From: Nocardioides pini
GTDB taxonomy: Bacteria > Actinomycetota > Actinomycetes > Propionibacteriales > Nocardioidaceae
Reading direction: 5' to 3'
Assembly (NCBI RefSeq): GCF_026712185.1
Contig: NZ_JAPPUX010000003.1
Coordinates: 62,001 to 126,000 of the forward strand
Length of the DNA: 64,000 nucleotides
Part shown: piece after piece, positions 35,811-46,908 of the stretch
Position numbering within the stretch: the first letter of the stretch is position 1
Layout of the letters: every line of letters starts with the position of its first letter
Notes under the pieces: generated by a model
The model's database searches: none
Told to the model about the DNA's origin: nothing
Seen by the model: only the letters and a program-made list of their open reading frames with translations
Translations under genes and position numbers: made by a program

Positions 35811-36464
35811 TCAGCCCTGCGCCGAGCGAGTCCGCTCGGCCAGGGCGACCGCGGCGTGCTGCACGACGGGCAGCTCCTCGGGGTCGCGGGCCGCCTCGTG
35901 CGGCACGGCGCCACCCAGGAGGGCCGCCGGGGTGGTCAGCCAGATCCAGGCCCGCCACGGGTCGACGCCGGCGGCCAGCAGCGGCTCCAGCACGGCCAGC
36001 AGCTCCTCGCGCACCTCACCGGTGTCGTCGAGCTGGAAGGCGGGCACGAGGGTGCCGCCCTCGTGCTGGACGAGCAGCACGGTCCGGCGCTGGGCGGCCT
36101 TGTGCAGGGCGAAGCGGGCGGCGTTCTCCGAGGTCCCGCGCAGCCGCCCGACGCCGGCGTAGTCCAGCCAGCCGCCGTCGAGGAGCGACTGCCGCACCTC
36201 GGCGTCGCGCCGTAGGCGCACGAGCTCGACGGGCACGCCGTGGGCGGGGTCGTCACCCATCGAGCGCAGGGCCCGGTCGAGCTCGGCCAGCCTCTCGGCG
36301 TCCAGCTCCTCACCGGTGGCCGGGTCGCGCCAGCGCACGACGTCGCCGTCGCGCTCGTAGGTCGGCAGGCCGGCCGCGGCGAGCTGCCCGCTCAGGCCGA
36401 GGCGCTCGAGCCACTCCGCGAGCTCGGTCGCGAGCGCGGGCGGGACGTCGGGCACCTCGGCCAC
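35811..36464 (-). CDS. MbcA/ParS/Xre-antitoxin-like protein, orphan
   Basis: A 217-residue protein. The C-terminal half (about 125-205) reads LLVQHEGGTLVPAFQLDDTG, then VDPWRAWIWLTTPAALLGGAVP and a final VVQHAAVAL, the pattern of the toxin-binding domain of MbcA/ParS/Xre antitoxins. The N-terminal half is a separate acidic or basic domain with a possible HTH (VGRLRGTSENAARFALHKAA). The start GTG 36464 is 8 bases after typA ends. No RES-domain toxin is adjacent, so it is probably a stand-alone regulator or a degenerate system. Confidence 0.6.
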   Translation of the reverse strand: MAEVPDVPPALATELAEWLERLGLSGQLAAAGLPTYERDGDVVRWRDPATGEELDAERLAELDRALRSMGDDPAHGVPVELVRLRRDAEVRQSLLDGGWLDYAGVGRLRGTSENAARFALHKAAQRRTVLLVQHEGGTLVPAFQLDDTGEVREELLAVLEPLLAAGVDPWRAWIWLTTPAALLGGAVPHEAARDPEELPVVQHAAVALAERTRSAQG

Positions 36465-36471
36465 GCGGCGA

Positions 36472-38361
<1,890 letters not shown>

Positions 38362-38519
38362 GCAAGGGCCTTCCGGGCGGAGATCGGGTGGCGACCGGCG
38401 GCCGAGGGGCCGAACGCACGAGGGCGCAGATCGCTGGTCAAGGTTACCGGCGGTCAGCGCGACGGCCTCAATCGCTGGCGCCCGGTGACCGGGTCGCGCA
38501 CGGCTCCCCCACGGAGCGG

Positions 38520-38634
38520 TAAAATCGGTCCGCACTTCAACCACCCGTCCCTAGCGTCGCTCCCACCAGACCGGGACGGGCGCGTGGGGATGTGCCCGAC
38601 CCGGTGCGAACACGTCATCCGGGAGGGATGAGCC
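38520..38634 (+). promoter_or_regulatory. TAAAAT promoter and structured leader of the Tat-secreted protein
   Basis: TAAAAT (38520-38525) is close to a consensus -10 box and rare in such GC-rich DNA. The transcript would have a leader of about 100 bases containing CCCGTCCC (38544-38551) paired with GGGACGGG (38573-38580), and GGGAGGG 7 bases before the TTG start. Confidence 0.5.
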
Positions 38635-39510
38635 TTGTCGACCACCTCCGTCGAGCCCGACGCCACCACCTCGCACGCCCCCTCGCACATCACGAGCCGC
38701 CGCACCGTGCTCCGCGCCGCCGCCTGGACCGCCCCCGCGGTGTCCGTCGCCGTCGCGGTGCCGGCGTACGCCGCCGCGTCCGGGCCGGTGGCGTGCGCGG
38801 ACGCCACCTACGAGATCCGGTGGGCCTCGCACTACAACGCCCAGTCGAGGACGGCGGTCGCCGGGCTGGTGAGCGCTGCCGGCGCCGGCACCGTCGGGCG
38901 CGAGCCGCTGACGATGGTCGTGTCGAGCCAGTTCTTCGGCAGCACGGTCGCCGGAAGCACCGGGGGCTACTCGAACCTCGCGCTGTCGCCCGGCAACGTG
39001 GGCGGGACGGGCCGGAAGGGCCTGACCATCATGCAGCGGGCGACGGTCGACGAGTTCGCGGCCCCGCGGAGCAACCACCGTCAGGAGATCACGCTGACGT
39101 TCAGCCGCCCCGTGCGCAACCTGGCCTTCAAGCTGAGCGACATCGACGCCAACGCCGAGCCGTCGCGGTGGGAGTGGTACCGGGACGGGAAGCAGTGGAA
39201 GCAGCGTGAGATCAAGCGCGGTCAGTACCAGGACCGGGTGTGGCTCAGCGGCAACCCGAGCGGTGCCAGGGCCAGCGTGGTCGCCGGCTCAGGCACCTCG
39301 GCCGACCCCTGGCGCAGCACCAGCACCGACGTCGACCAGGACCCGGTGTCCGGTACGAACGGCAACGTGACGGTGAGCTACGCAGGGAAGCCGGCGTCCC
39401 CGGTCTACAAGCTCACCTACTGGAACGACCAGGAGGGCGAGCTCACCGCGCAAGCCCTGCAGGGCATCTTCCTCACCGACCTCAGCTTCACCGCGTCGTC
39501 CTGCGCCTGA
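38635..39510 (+). CDS. Tat-exported protein of unknown function
   Basis: A 291-residue protein with a twin-arginine signal: SRRTVLRAAAWTAPAV at about 21-36 and cleavage after AYAAA near 48. The mature part is probably a beta-sandwich domain, with ITLTFSRPVRNLAFKLSDID, NGNVTVSYAG and GIFLTDLSFTAS, resembling actinobacterial exported proteins with a lectin or carbohydrate-binding-like fold; I assign no family. The start is TTG, chosen because GGGAGGG lies 7 bases upstream and because it places the Tat motif at the right distance. A CG-rich hairpin follows the stop. Confidence 0.75.
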   Translation: MSTTSVEPDATTSHAPSHITSRRTVLRAAAWTAPAVSVAVAVPAYAAASGPVACADATYEIRWASHYNAQSRTAVAGLVSAAGAGTVGREPLTMVVSSQFFGSTVAGSTGGYSNLALSPGNVGGTGRKGLTIMQRATVDEFAAPRSNHRQEITLTFSRPVRNLAFKLSDIDANAEPSRWEWYRDGKQWKQREIKRGQYQDRVWLSGNPSGARASVVAGSGTSADPWRSTSTDVDQDPVSGTNGNVTVSYAGKPASPVYKLTYWNDQEGELTAQALQGIFLTDLSFTASSCA

Positions 39511-39522
39511 CCAACGCCTCCG

Positions 39523-39549
39523 CCCCTGGCCCGCTGTCGGCGGCCGGGG
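39523..39549 (+). terminator. GC hairpin after the Tat-exported protein
   Basis: CCCCTGGCC (39523-39531) pairs with GGCCGGGG (39542-39549) with one G-T wobble and a 10-base loop, 13 bases past the stop. Confidence 0.5.
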
Positions 39550-39550
39550 G

Positions 39551-39556
39551 TAGACA
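39551..39556 (+). promoter_or_regulatory. Leaderless -10 box of M4 protease gene
   Basis: TAGACA ends 6 bases before the ATG at 39563; it lacks the final T of the consensus. Confidence 0.4.
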
Positions 39557-39562
39557 GGTGGC

Positions 39563-40924
39563 ATGACGACACCTCGGGTGACCCGCTGCAGCTTCATCCC
39601 ACCGTGGCTCGCAGAGCGGGTCGACGGCCCGGAGCGGGCCGCTCGCGACGACGAGCTCCGTCGCGAGCGCGCCCTCCGGGCAGGCGCCCCTCGGCCGACG
39701 CCCCCGTCGGCCGAGGGCGTCGTCGCCGGGCCGGCGTGGACGGTGCACGACGCCGAGTCGCGCACCACGCTGCCCGGCACACCCGCCCGCAGCGCCGGCG
39801 AGCCCGAGACCGGGGACGTCGCGGTGGACGAGGCGGCGTCCGGCATCGAGGCGACCCTGCAGATGTTCCTCGACGACCTCGGGCGCGACTCCCACGACGG
39901 CGCCGGTGCCCCGGTGAGCCTGACCGTCCACTACGGCTCGCGCTACAACAACGCGTTCTGGGACGGCACCCAGCTCGTCTTCGGCGACGGCGACGGCCGC
40001 GTCTTCGAGCGGTTCACCAAGCCCGTCGACGTCCTGGCCCACGAGTTCTCCCACGCCGTCGTCGAGCACACGGCCGGCCTCACCTACCGGGGCCAGTCCG
40101 GAGCGCTCAACGAGTCGGTCGCCGACGCGTTCGCGTCCTGCCTCAAGCAGCGGCTCCTCGGCCAGGAGGCGGGCGAGGGCGACTGGCTGATCGGGCAGGG
40201 CATCTTCACGCCGTCCGTCCAGGCCCGCGCCCTGCGTGACATGGCCGCCCCCGGCACCGCCTACGACGACCCCGAGCTCGGCGCGGACCCGCAGGTCGGC
40301 CACATGGACGACTACGTCGAGACGACCGCCGACAACGGCGGCGTCCACCTCAACTCCGGCATCCCCAACAAGGCGTTCCAGCTCGCCGCGGTGGCGATCG
40401 GCGGCACGTCGATCGCCGGTGCCGGCCGGATCTGGTACGACGCCCTCGTGGGCGGCGACGTGCCTGCGGGCGCCTCGTTCGCCACCTTCGCGGCGGCCAC
40501 GGTGGCCGCCGCGGGTGACCACGCGCCCGCCGTCCGGGACGCGTGGGACCAGGTCGGCATCGAGGTCGCCGCGGCCCCCGGGGAGACCGGGGAGACCGGC
40601 GAGCAGCCGCCCCCGCCGGTTCCCGCGCCGCAGCCGGCCGGCCGGCTGCGCGTCGAGCGCAGCGGCGGCTTCGCCGGCCGCACCGAGACCGCCGAGGTCG
40701 ACCTCGGCGAGGTCGACGACCCCGACCTCGGGCAGCTGGTCTCCGAGGCGGTGCTGCGGTCCGCCACGGCGGACGTGCCGCCCAAGCCGGACATGTTCGT
40801 CTACACCTTCACCGTCGAGGGCCAGGACCCGGTGCGGGTGCCCGAGCACCTCCTGACGGCCAGCCAGGCCGAGCTGGCACGACGCCTCCTCCGCGGCGGT
40901 GCGGCCGACGACTGGCAGGCCTGA
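39563..40924 (+). CDS. M4 (protealysin-like) metalloprotease with C-terminal emfourin-like inhibitor domain
   Basis: A 453-residue protein. The N-terminus has the protealysin-type propeptide motif CSFIPPWLAERV and no signal peptide. The M4 domain shows HEFSH (His160, Glu161, His164), NESVAD (Glu184 third zinc ligand) and GGVHLNSG (His262). After a Pro-rich linker (about 347-361), residues 365-450 (LRVERSGGFAGRTETAEVDL ... ) match the emfourin family, a protealysin-binding inhibitor normally encoded as a separate gene. Joining protease and inhibitor in one chain suggests self-inhibition until the linker is cut. Protealysin-like enzymes are often cytoplasmic or exported unconventionally. Confidence 0.85.
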   Translation: MTTPRVTRCSFIPPWLAERVDGPERAARDDELRRERALRAGAPRPTPPSAEGVVAGPAWTVHDAESRTTLPGTPARSAGEPETGDVAVDEAASGIEATLQMFLDDLGRDSHDGAGAPVSLTVHYGSRYNNAFWDGTQLVFGDGDGRVFERFTKPVDVLAHEFSHAVVEHTAGLTYRGQSGALNESVADAFASCLKQRLLGQEAGEGDWLIGQGIFTPSVQARALRDMAAPGTAYDDPELGADPQVGHMDDYVETTADNGGVHLNSGIPNKAFQLAAVAIGGTSIAGAGRIWYDALVGGDVPAGASFATFAAATVAAAGDHAPAVRDAWDQVGIEVAAAPGETGETGEQPPPPVPAPQPAGRLRVERSGGFAGRTETAEVDLGEVDDPDLGQLVSEAVLRSATADVPPKPDMFVYTFTVEGQDPVRVPEHLLTASQAELARRLLRGGAADDWQA

Positions 40925-40975
40925 GCCGTCGAGCAGACATCCCTCCGGGTGACGGCGCGACGAGGGCGCGTTCGC

Positions 40976-40981
40976 TAGGTT
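40976..40981 (+). promoter_or_regulatory. Leaderless -10 box of topoisomerase IB gene
   Basis: TAGGTT ends 6 bases before the ATG at 40988. Confidence 0.55.
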
Positions 40982-40987
40982 CACCGC

Positions 40988-41986
40988 ATGCCCCGACTGC
41001 GGCGCACCTTCCCCGACCAGCCCGGCTGGACCCGACGCCGGTCCGGGAAGGGCTTCATCTACCTCGACGAGCACGGCGAGCGTCTCGACGCCGAGCAGGT
41101 GCAGCGCTGCAAGGACCTCGTCATCCCGCCCGCCTGGACCGACGTGTGGATCACCCCGCACCCCAACGGGCACCTCCAGGCCGTAGGCACCGACGACGCC
41201 GGCCGGCGGCAGTACCTCTACCACCCGCAGTGGCGCGCCAGCCGCGACGCGGCGAAGTTCGACCGGATCCTGGTCTTCGGCAAGGCGCTGTCGCGGGCGC
41301 GCGAGCGGGTGCTCGCCGACATCGGCGCCGACGGGATGTCGCTGGAGCGGGGGTGCGCGGTCGCCGTACGGCTGCTCGACCTCGGCTACTTCCGCATCGG
41401 CAACGACGTCTACACCGACACCAACGGATCCTTCGGCCTCACGACGATGCTCCGCGAGCACGTCACGCGCACCAAGGACGGGCTGCGGTTCACCTTCACC
41501 GGCAAGTCCGGGATCGAGCACGACATCACCATCGACGACCCGTCCGCGATCGAGGCGCTCGACGTGATGCGACGCCGGCGCGGCGGCGGCGACCGGCTGC
41601 TCGCCTGGAAGGACGGCCGGCACTGGAAGGCCCTCTCGTCCTCCGACGTCAACGACTACATCCGCACCTGCTTCGGCATCGACGCCACCGCCAAGGACTT
41701 CCGCACCTGGCACGCCACGGTGATCGCCGCGTCCGCGCTGTCCGAGACCGACGAGCCCGGGCAGACGAAGGCCTCGCGCAAGCGCGCGGTCTCCGCCGCG
41801 ATGAAGGAGGTCTCGGAGTTCCTGGGCAACACGCCCACCCTCGCCCGTACGTCCTACGTCGACCCGCGGGTCGTCGAGGCCTACGAGCGCGGCCGCACGG
41901 TCAAGGTCCGCGGGAAGTACGACACGGACGATGCCCGGCAGGCCGCGCTCGAGCGGGCCGTGCTCAAGCTGCTCAATGCCGCCTGA
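40988..41986 (+). CDS. DNA topoisomerase IB
   Basis: A 332-residue eukaryotic or poxvirus-type topoisomerase. It shows the N-terminal PPAWTDVWITPHPNGHLQA fold, the catalytic core RLLDLGYFRIGND, KSGIEHDI, KDFRTWHATV and the active-site region LGNTPTLARTSYVDP with Tyr290. It relaxes supercoiled DNA without ATP. Leaderless start behind TAGGTT. It is convergent with serC 13 bases away; that gap has no hairpin. Confidence 0.93.
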   Translation: MPRLRRTFPDQPGWTRRRSGKGFIYLDEHGERLDAEQVQRCKDLVIPPAWTDVWITPHPNGHLQAVGTDDAGRRQYLYHPQWRASRDAAKFDRILVFGKALSRARERVLADIGADGMSLERGCAVAVRLLDLGYFRIGNDVYTDTNGSFGLTTMLREHVTRTKDGLRFTFTGKSGIEHDITIDDPSAIEALDVMRRRRGGGDRLLAWKDGRHWKALSSSDVNDYIRTCFGIDATAKDFRTWHATVIAASALSETDEPGQTKASRKRAVSAAMKEVSEFLGNTPTLARTSYVDPRVVEAYERGRTVKVRGKYDTDDARQAALERAVLKLLNAA

Positions 41987-41999
41987 GGCGCCGGCCTGA

Positions 42000-43169
<1,170 letters not shown>

Positions 43170-43179
43170 TCAGCAGTCC

Positions 43180-43185
43180 TATCCT
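43180..43185 (+). promoter_or_regulatory. -10 box of the GNAT gene
   Basis: TATCCT with a predicted start near 43192, giving a leader of about 35 bases before GTG 43227. Confidence 0.4.
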
Positions 43186-43226
43186 GTCACCTGCTCGACC
43201 TCATCTCACATCGGGGGATTCCACGC

Positions 43227-43721
43227 GTGCCTGACCGCTCGTCCGTCACCTCACTGCGCATCGAGCGCCTGCCGATCACGCACCCCGACGCCCAGCTCCT
43301 GGTCGAGGCGGTCCAGGAGGAGTACGTCGCCCGCTACGGCGGTCGCGACGAGTCGCCGGTCGACCCGCGCGACTTCGAGGACCCGCTCGGCCAGTTCTTC
43401 GTCGGCTACCTCGACGAGGTGCCCGTCGCGACCGGCGCGTGGCGACGGTCGTCGGTCGCCGCGCTGGGCGCCGACGTCACCGCGGAGGTCAAGCGGATGT
43501 ACGTCGTCCCCGCCGCGCAGCGCCGCGGTCTCGCCCGGCAGATGCTGGCCCACCTCGAGACGACGGCGGCCGCCGCCGGAATCGAGGCCCTCGTCCTCGA
43601 GACGGGGATGAAGCAGCCGGAGGCCATCGAGCTCTACCGCTCGTCGGGCTACGAGCCCATCCCCGGCTTCGGCTACTACTGCGGCTCCGAGCTCAGCCGC
43701 TGCTTCGCCCGCCGGATCTGA
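43227..43721 (+). CDS. GNAT-family N-acetyltransferase
   Basis: A 164-residue protein with the acetyl-CoA loop in RMYVVPAAQRRGLARQML and the terminal AIELYRSSGYEPIPGFGYY, both typical of GNAT enzymes. The acceptor is not known. GTG 43227 is used because the conserved N-terminal strand begins a few residues later (LRIERLPITHP). A block of imperfect repeats follows the stop. Confidence 0.85.
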   Translation: MPDRSSVTSLRIERLPITHPDAQLLVEAVQEEYVARYGGRDESPVDPRDFEDPLGQFFVGYLDEVPVATGAWRRSSVAALGADVTAEVKRMYVVPAAQRRGLARQMLAHLETTAAAAGIEALVLETGMKQPEAIELYRSSGYEPIPGFGYYCGSELSRCFARRI

Positions 43722-43728
43722 CCCCCGG

Positions 43729-43925
43729 GGTGTCGCCACCCGCGGCCGGGTGCCGGCGGTGGTGACACACCCTCGGTCGGCACCCAGGACGTCGTGCGGC
43801 CTGTCGTGACACACCTCGTGCCGGAACCGGGTCATCCGCGTCCCCGGTCGTGGTCGGTGCTGTGCCACAACAGGCGCGGGCCGCCGCTGGGATCCGGTGT
43901 CCGCCGTGACACATCCCCGTAGCCT
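43729..43925. repeat. Noncoding block with repeated GTGACACA motifs
   Basis: GGTGTCGCCACC (43729-43740) pairs with GGTGGTGACACACC (43758-43771), forming a hairpin after the GNAT gene. GTGACACA-like words recur at about 43762, 43808 and 43905, and a TGTGCCACA variant near 43861. This is an intergenic repeat family or a cluster of sites for one protein. Confidence 0.5.
43920..43925 (+). promoter_or_regulatory. Leaderless -10 box of DCC gene
   Basis: TAGCCT ends 6 bases before the GTG at 43932. Confidence 0.55.
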
Positions 43926-43931
43926 TGCCAC

Positions 43932-44297
43932 GTGAGCCGCGGACTGATGCTGAACGACGCCGACTGCGGCTTCTGCATGCGCACCGCCCGCCTCGTGCCG
44001 AGGCTCGGGGTCGACGTCGACAGCTCGACCGTCCAGGCCGCCGACCTCGCGGCGCTGGGGGTCGACCCGCTGCGCGCGGTGGTCGAGATGCCGTACGTCC
44101 ACCCCGACGGCCGGGTCGACTACGGCCACCGTGCCTTCGCCTCGATCCTCCGCACCGGACCGCTGCCCTGGCGCCTGGTGGGACGGCTGATCGAGTCCCG
44201 TCCGGTCGACCCGGTCGCCCGGCGCGCGTATGCCTGGGTGGCCGCCAACCGGCACCGCCTGCCCGGCGGGACGGCCGCCTGCGAACTACAGCGTTGA
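43932..44297 (+). CDS. DCC-family thiol-disulfide oxidoreductase-like protein (DUF393)
   Basis: A 121-residue thioredoxin-like protein with the DCC motif as NDADCGFCMRTA (Cys12, Cys15) and the downstream VDYGHRAFASILRTG. Members are predicted redox proteins of unknown partner. GTG 43932 is supported by TAGCCT 6 bases upstream. Confidence 0.85.
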   Translation: MSRGLMLNDADCGFCMRTARLVPRLGVDVDSSTVQAADLAALGVDPLRAVVEMPYVHPDGRVDYGHRAFASILRTGPLPWRLVGRLIESRPVDPVARRAYAWVAANRHRLPGGTAACELQR

Positions 44298-44384
44298 TGT
44301 TCTGACGATCCCCGGACGGTGGCTCGTGGGGCCCCTTACGGTCCGTGTGCCACACGTGATCTCTGGGGAAGATGAGACGAGTCG

Positions 44385-45020
44385 ATGCGAGGGTCACTGC
44401 GCGCTCCCGCGCTGCTCACGGGCACCTGCGCCCTGCTGCTCGCGCTGCTCGCCAGCGGGCTCACCGCGGCCTCGGCCGAGGAGAGCAGCAGTCGACGGGG
44501 GACCGTCACGGCGTCGGCGCCGTTCCTCATGCCGATGGAGCCGTACGCCGGCTACCAGCCGCAGACCACCTGCAAGCGCACGCCGAAGCCCGGCGTGCTG
44601 ATGCTGGCCGACTGGCTCGTCGCCCGCGGCGGGGGCTACGGCCCGATCAGCCGGTCGTGCGCCGGGTCGAGCCGCAGCGAGCACAAGGAGTCGCGGGCCT
44701 TCGACTGGCTCCTCGACGCGACCGATCCCGCCGACGCCGCGCTCGCCGCCGCCCTGCTCGACGAGGTGCTCGCGCCCGACGACACCGGCCAGCCGCACGC
44801 GCTCGCGCGCCGGATGGGGATCATGTACATCATCTGGGACGACCGGATGTGGGCGTCGTACGACGGGTTCGTCGAGAAGCGCTACCTCAGCTCGGGCTGC
44901 CGCACCCGGCGCACCTGCTCGCCGACGCTGCGGCACCGCGACCACCTGCACATCTCGCTGACCCGCCAGGGAGCGAAGGGTGCGACGTCCTGGTACTACG
45001 CCCAGGAGCCGCCCGTCTGA
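44385..45020 (+). CDS. Secreted LAS-type (M15/ARB_07466-like) peptidase-like protein
   Basis: A 211-residue exported protein with a signal peptide (1-31, cleavage after ASA). The motifs SEHKESRAFDW (His100, Asp107) and HRDHLHIS (His187/His189) match the metal triad of LAS peptidases that trim peptidoglycan stem peptides. Two pairs of Cys (residues 63/92 and 172/178) could form disulfides. An extracellular murein-hydrolase role is likely; the precise bond is unknown. It is 7 bases from the convergent citrate synthase stop. Confidence 0.82.
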   Translation: MRGSLRAPALLTGTCALLLALLASGLTAASAEESSSRRGTVTASAPFLMPMEPYAGYQPQTTCKRTPKPGVLMLADWLVARGGGYGPISRSCAGSSRSEHKESRAFDWLLDATDPADAALAAALLDEVLAPDDTGQPHALARRMGIMYIIWDDRMWASYDGFVEKRYLSSGCRTRRTCSPTLRHRDHLHISLTRQGAKGATSWYYAQEPPV

Positions 45021-45027
45021 GGACGGC

Positions 45028-46143
45028 TCACGCGCCCCAGCGCGCGTCCCAGCCGTCGACCTCGTCGGCCGGGCGCGAGGCCGGTCCGGCGTAGACCGCG
45101 GACGGGCGGATCAACCGCCCGGTGGTCTTCTGCTCGAGGATGTGCGCCGACCAGCCACCCGTGCGCGCGCAGGTGAACATCGAGGTGAACATGTGCGCCG
45201 GCACCTCGGCGAAGTCGAGGACGATCGCCGCCCAGAACTCGACGTTGGTCTCCAGGACGCGGTCGGGACGACGTGCCCGCAGCTCCTCCAGCGCGGCCTT
45301 CTCCAGCGCCTCGGCGACCTCGTAGCGCGGGGCGTCGAGCTCGCGGGCGGTGCGTCGCAGCACCCGGGCCCGCGGGTCCTCGGCGCGGTAGACACGGTGC
45401 CCGAAGCCCATCAGCCGCTCGCCGTTGTCGAGCAGCTCCTTGACGTACGACGACGCGTCGCCGTCGCGCTTCTCGACCTCCTCGATCATCCCGAGCACCC
45501 GCGACGGCGCTCCGCCGTGCAGCGGGCCCGACATCGCGCCGATGGCACCCGAGAACGCCGCCGCCACGTCGGCGCCGGTGGAGGTGATGACGCGGGCGGT
45601 GAAGGTGGAGGCGTTCATGCCGTGCTCGGCCGCGGACGACCAGTAGGCGTCGATGGCGTGGGCGTGCTTCGGGTCGGCCTCGCCGCGCCACCGGATGAGG
45701 AACCGCTCGGCCAGCGTGCGCCCCTGGTCGACCTCGGACTGGGTGACGATCGGCTTGCCGAGGCCGCGCGCCGACTGGGCGGCGTACGACAGCACCATCA
45801 CCGCGACGCGGGACAGGTCGAGGCGCGCCTGCTCGTCGGAGATGTCGTAGGTCTGACCCATGCCGAGCATCGGCGCCAGCATCGCGACCGCAGCCTGCAC
45901 GTCGGCGCGGACGTCGCCGGTGTGGATCGAGATGTTGTAGGGCTCGGCCGGCGGGAGGCCGGGTGTGTAGGAGCCGTCGACCAGGAGCCCCCAGACGTTC
46001 TCGAAGGGGACGCGCCCCACGAGCTCCTCGATGTCGACGCCGCGGTAGCGGAGGGCGGAGCCCTCCTTGTCGGGCTCGGCGATCTGCGTCTCGAATGCGA
46101 CGACACCCTCGAGGCCGTGCTGGATCTCGGTCATGGCGGTCAT
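45028..46143 (-). CDS. Citrate synthase (CitA/type-II-like)
   Basis: A 371-residue citrate synthase with EHGMNASTFTARVI, SGPLHGGAPSRVLGM, MGFGHRVYRAEDPRA and the acidic DFAEVPAHMFTSMF region. The N-terminus is short, as in the second citrate synthase of many actinobacteria. It could also act as a methylcitrate synthase, which sequence alone cannot exclude; there is no prp gene nearby. ATG 46143 or, three codons later, 46134 is the start. It is divergent from pdxH. Confidence 0.93.
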   Translation of the reverse strand: MTAMTEIQHGLEGVVAFETQIAEPDKEGSALRYRGVDIEELVGRVPFENVWGLLVDGSYTPGLPPAEPYNISIHTGDVRADVQAAVAMLAPMLGMGQTYDISDEQARLDLSRVAVMVLSYAAQSARGLGKPIVTQSEVDQGRTLAERFLIRWRGEADPKHAHAIDAYWSSAAEHGMNASTFTARVITSTGADVAAAFSGAIGAMSGPLHGGAPSRVLGMIEEVEKRDGDASSYVKELLDNGERLMGFGHRVYRAEDPRARVLRRTARELDAPRYEVAEALEKAALEELRARRPDRVLETNVEFWAAIVLDFAEVPAHMFTSMFTCARTGGWSAHILEQKTTGRLIRPSAVYAGPASRPADEVDGWDARWGA

Positions 46144-46176
46144 TGTGCACCCCGGCGCTCGTGCGCCACGCCCCAC

Positions 46177-46182
46177 TAGGGT
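46177..46182 (+). promoter_or_regulatory. Leaderless -10 box of pdxH
   Basis: TAGGGT ends 6 bases before the ATG at 46189. Confidence 0.6.
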
Positions 46183-46188
46183 CGGGAC

Positions 46189-46827
46189 ATGGACCTGTCC
46201 GGACTGCGCGAGGAGTACGGCCGCGGCGGGCTGGACCTGCCCGACCTGGCCGCCGACCCGATCGAGATGTTCGAGCGCTGGCTCGGACAGGCGGTCGAGG
46301 CGGGGGTGCACGAGCCCAACGCGATGGTGCTGTCCACGGCGACGCCGGAGGGTGCGCCGTCGAGCCGGATGGTGCTGCTCAAGGGCATCGGCCCCAGTGG
46401 CTTCGTCTTCTACACCAACCAGGGCTCGCGCAAGGGTGCGGAGCTGGCCGCCAACGCGCGGTGCGCGCTGCTGTTCCCCTGGCACCCGCTCGAGCGGCAG
46501 GTCCGCATCGAGGGCACGGCCGCGCCGATCCCGGACGACGAGGTCGAGGCCTACTTCCGCTCCCGCCCGCGCGGCGCCCAGCTCGGGGCGTGGGCCTCGG
46601 ACCAGTCGCGGCCGGTCGCCTCGCGCTCCGCGCTGGCGGCGTCGTACGCCCGCGTGCAGGAGCGCTTCGGCGACGACGGACCCGTGCCGGTGCCGCCCGC
46701 GTGGGGTGGCTACCGGGTGCGCCCGGAGGTCGTGGAGTTCTGGCAGGGACGACCCAGCCGGATGCACGACCGGCTGGTCTACCGCCGACGCGGCGACGGC
46801 TGGACCACCGAGCGCCTCGCCCCCTGA
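46189..46827 (+). CDS. pdxH: Pyridoxamine 5'-phosphate oxidase
   Basis: A 212-residue FMN enzyme with PNAMVLSTATPEGAPSSRMV, GFVFYTNQGSRKG, FPWHPLERQVRIEG and the C-terminal WGGYRVRPEVVEFWQG and RMHDRLVYRR motifs. It oxidises pyridoxine or pyridoxamine phosphate to PLP. Leaderless start behind TAGGGT. Confidence 0.96.
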   Translation: MDLSGLREEYGRGGLDLPDLAADPIEMFERWLGQAVEAGVHEPNAMVLSTATPEGAPSSRMVLLKGIGPSGFVFYTNQGSRKGAELAANARCALLFPWHPLERQVRIEGTAAPIPDDEVEAYFRSRPRGAQLGAWASDQSRPVASRSALAASYARVQERFGDDGPVPVPPAWGGYRVRPEVVEFWQGRPSRMHDRLVYRRRGDGWTTERLAP

Positions 46828-46894
46828 GCAGGCGCGCGGCAAATCTCGGCAGAACACCGGGCATTTCCCGCAGACGCGCGCCGACCGGTGGGTC

Positions 46895-46900
46895 TAGCCT
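46895..46900 (+). promoter_or_regulatory. -10 box of the RsbW-like gene
   Basis: TAGCCT ends 8 bases before the ATG at 46909; a GAGG in between could alternatively be a ribosome site. Confidence 0.4.
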
Positions 46901-46908
46901 TCTGAGGC

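Noticed and set aside
32572..35958. A very long open frame on the minus strand opposite the metalloprotease
   Set aside because: In GC-rich DNA the antisense frame of a real gene lacks stops. The plus-strand frame has a signal peptide, HEIGH zinc motif and ribosome site; the minus frame has no recognisable domain and is dominated by Arg, Gly, Val and His.
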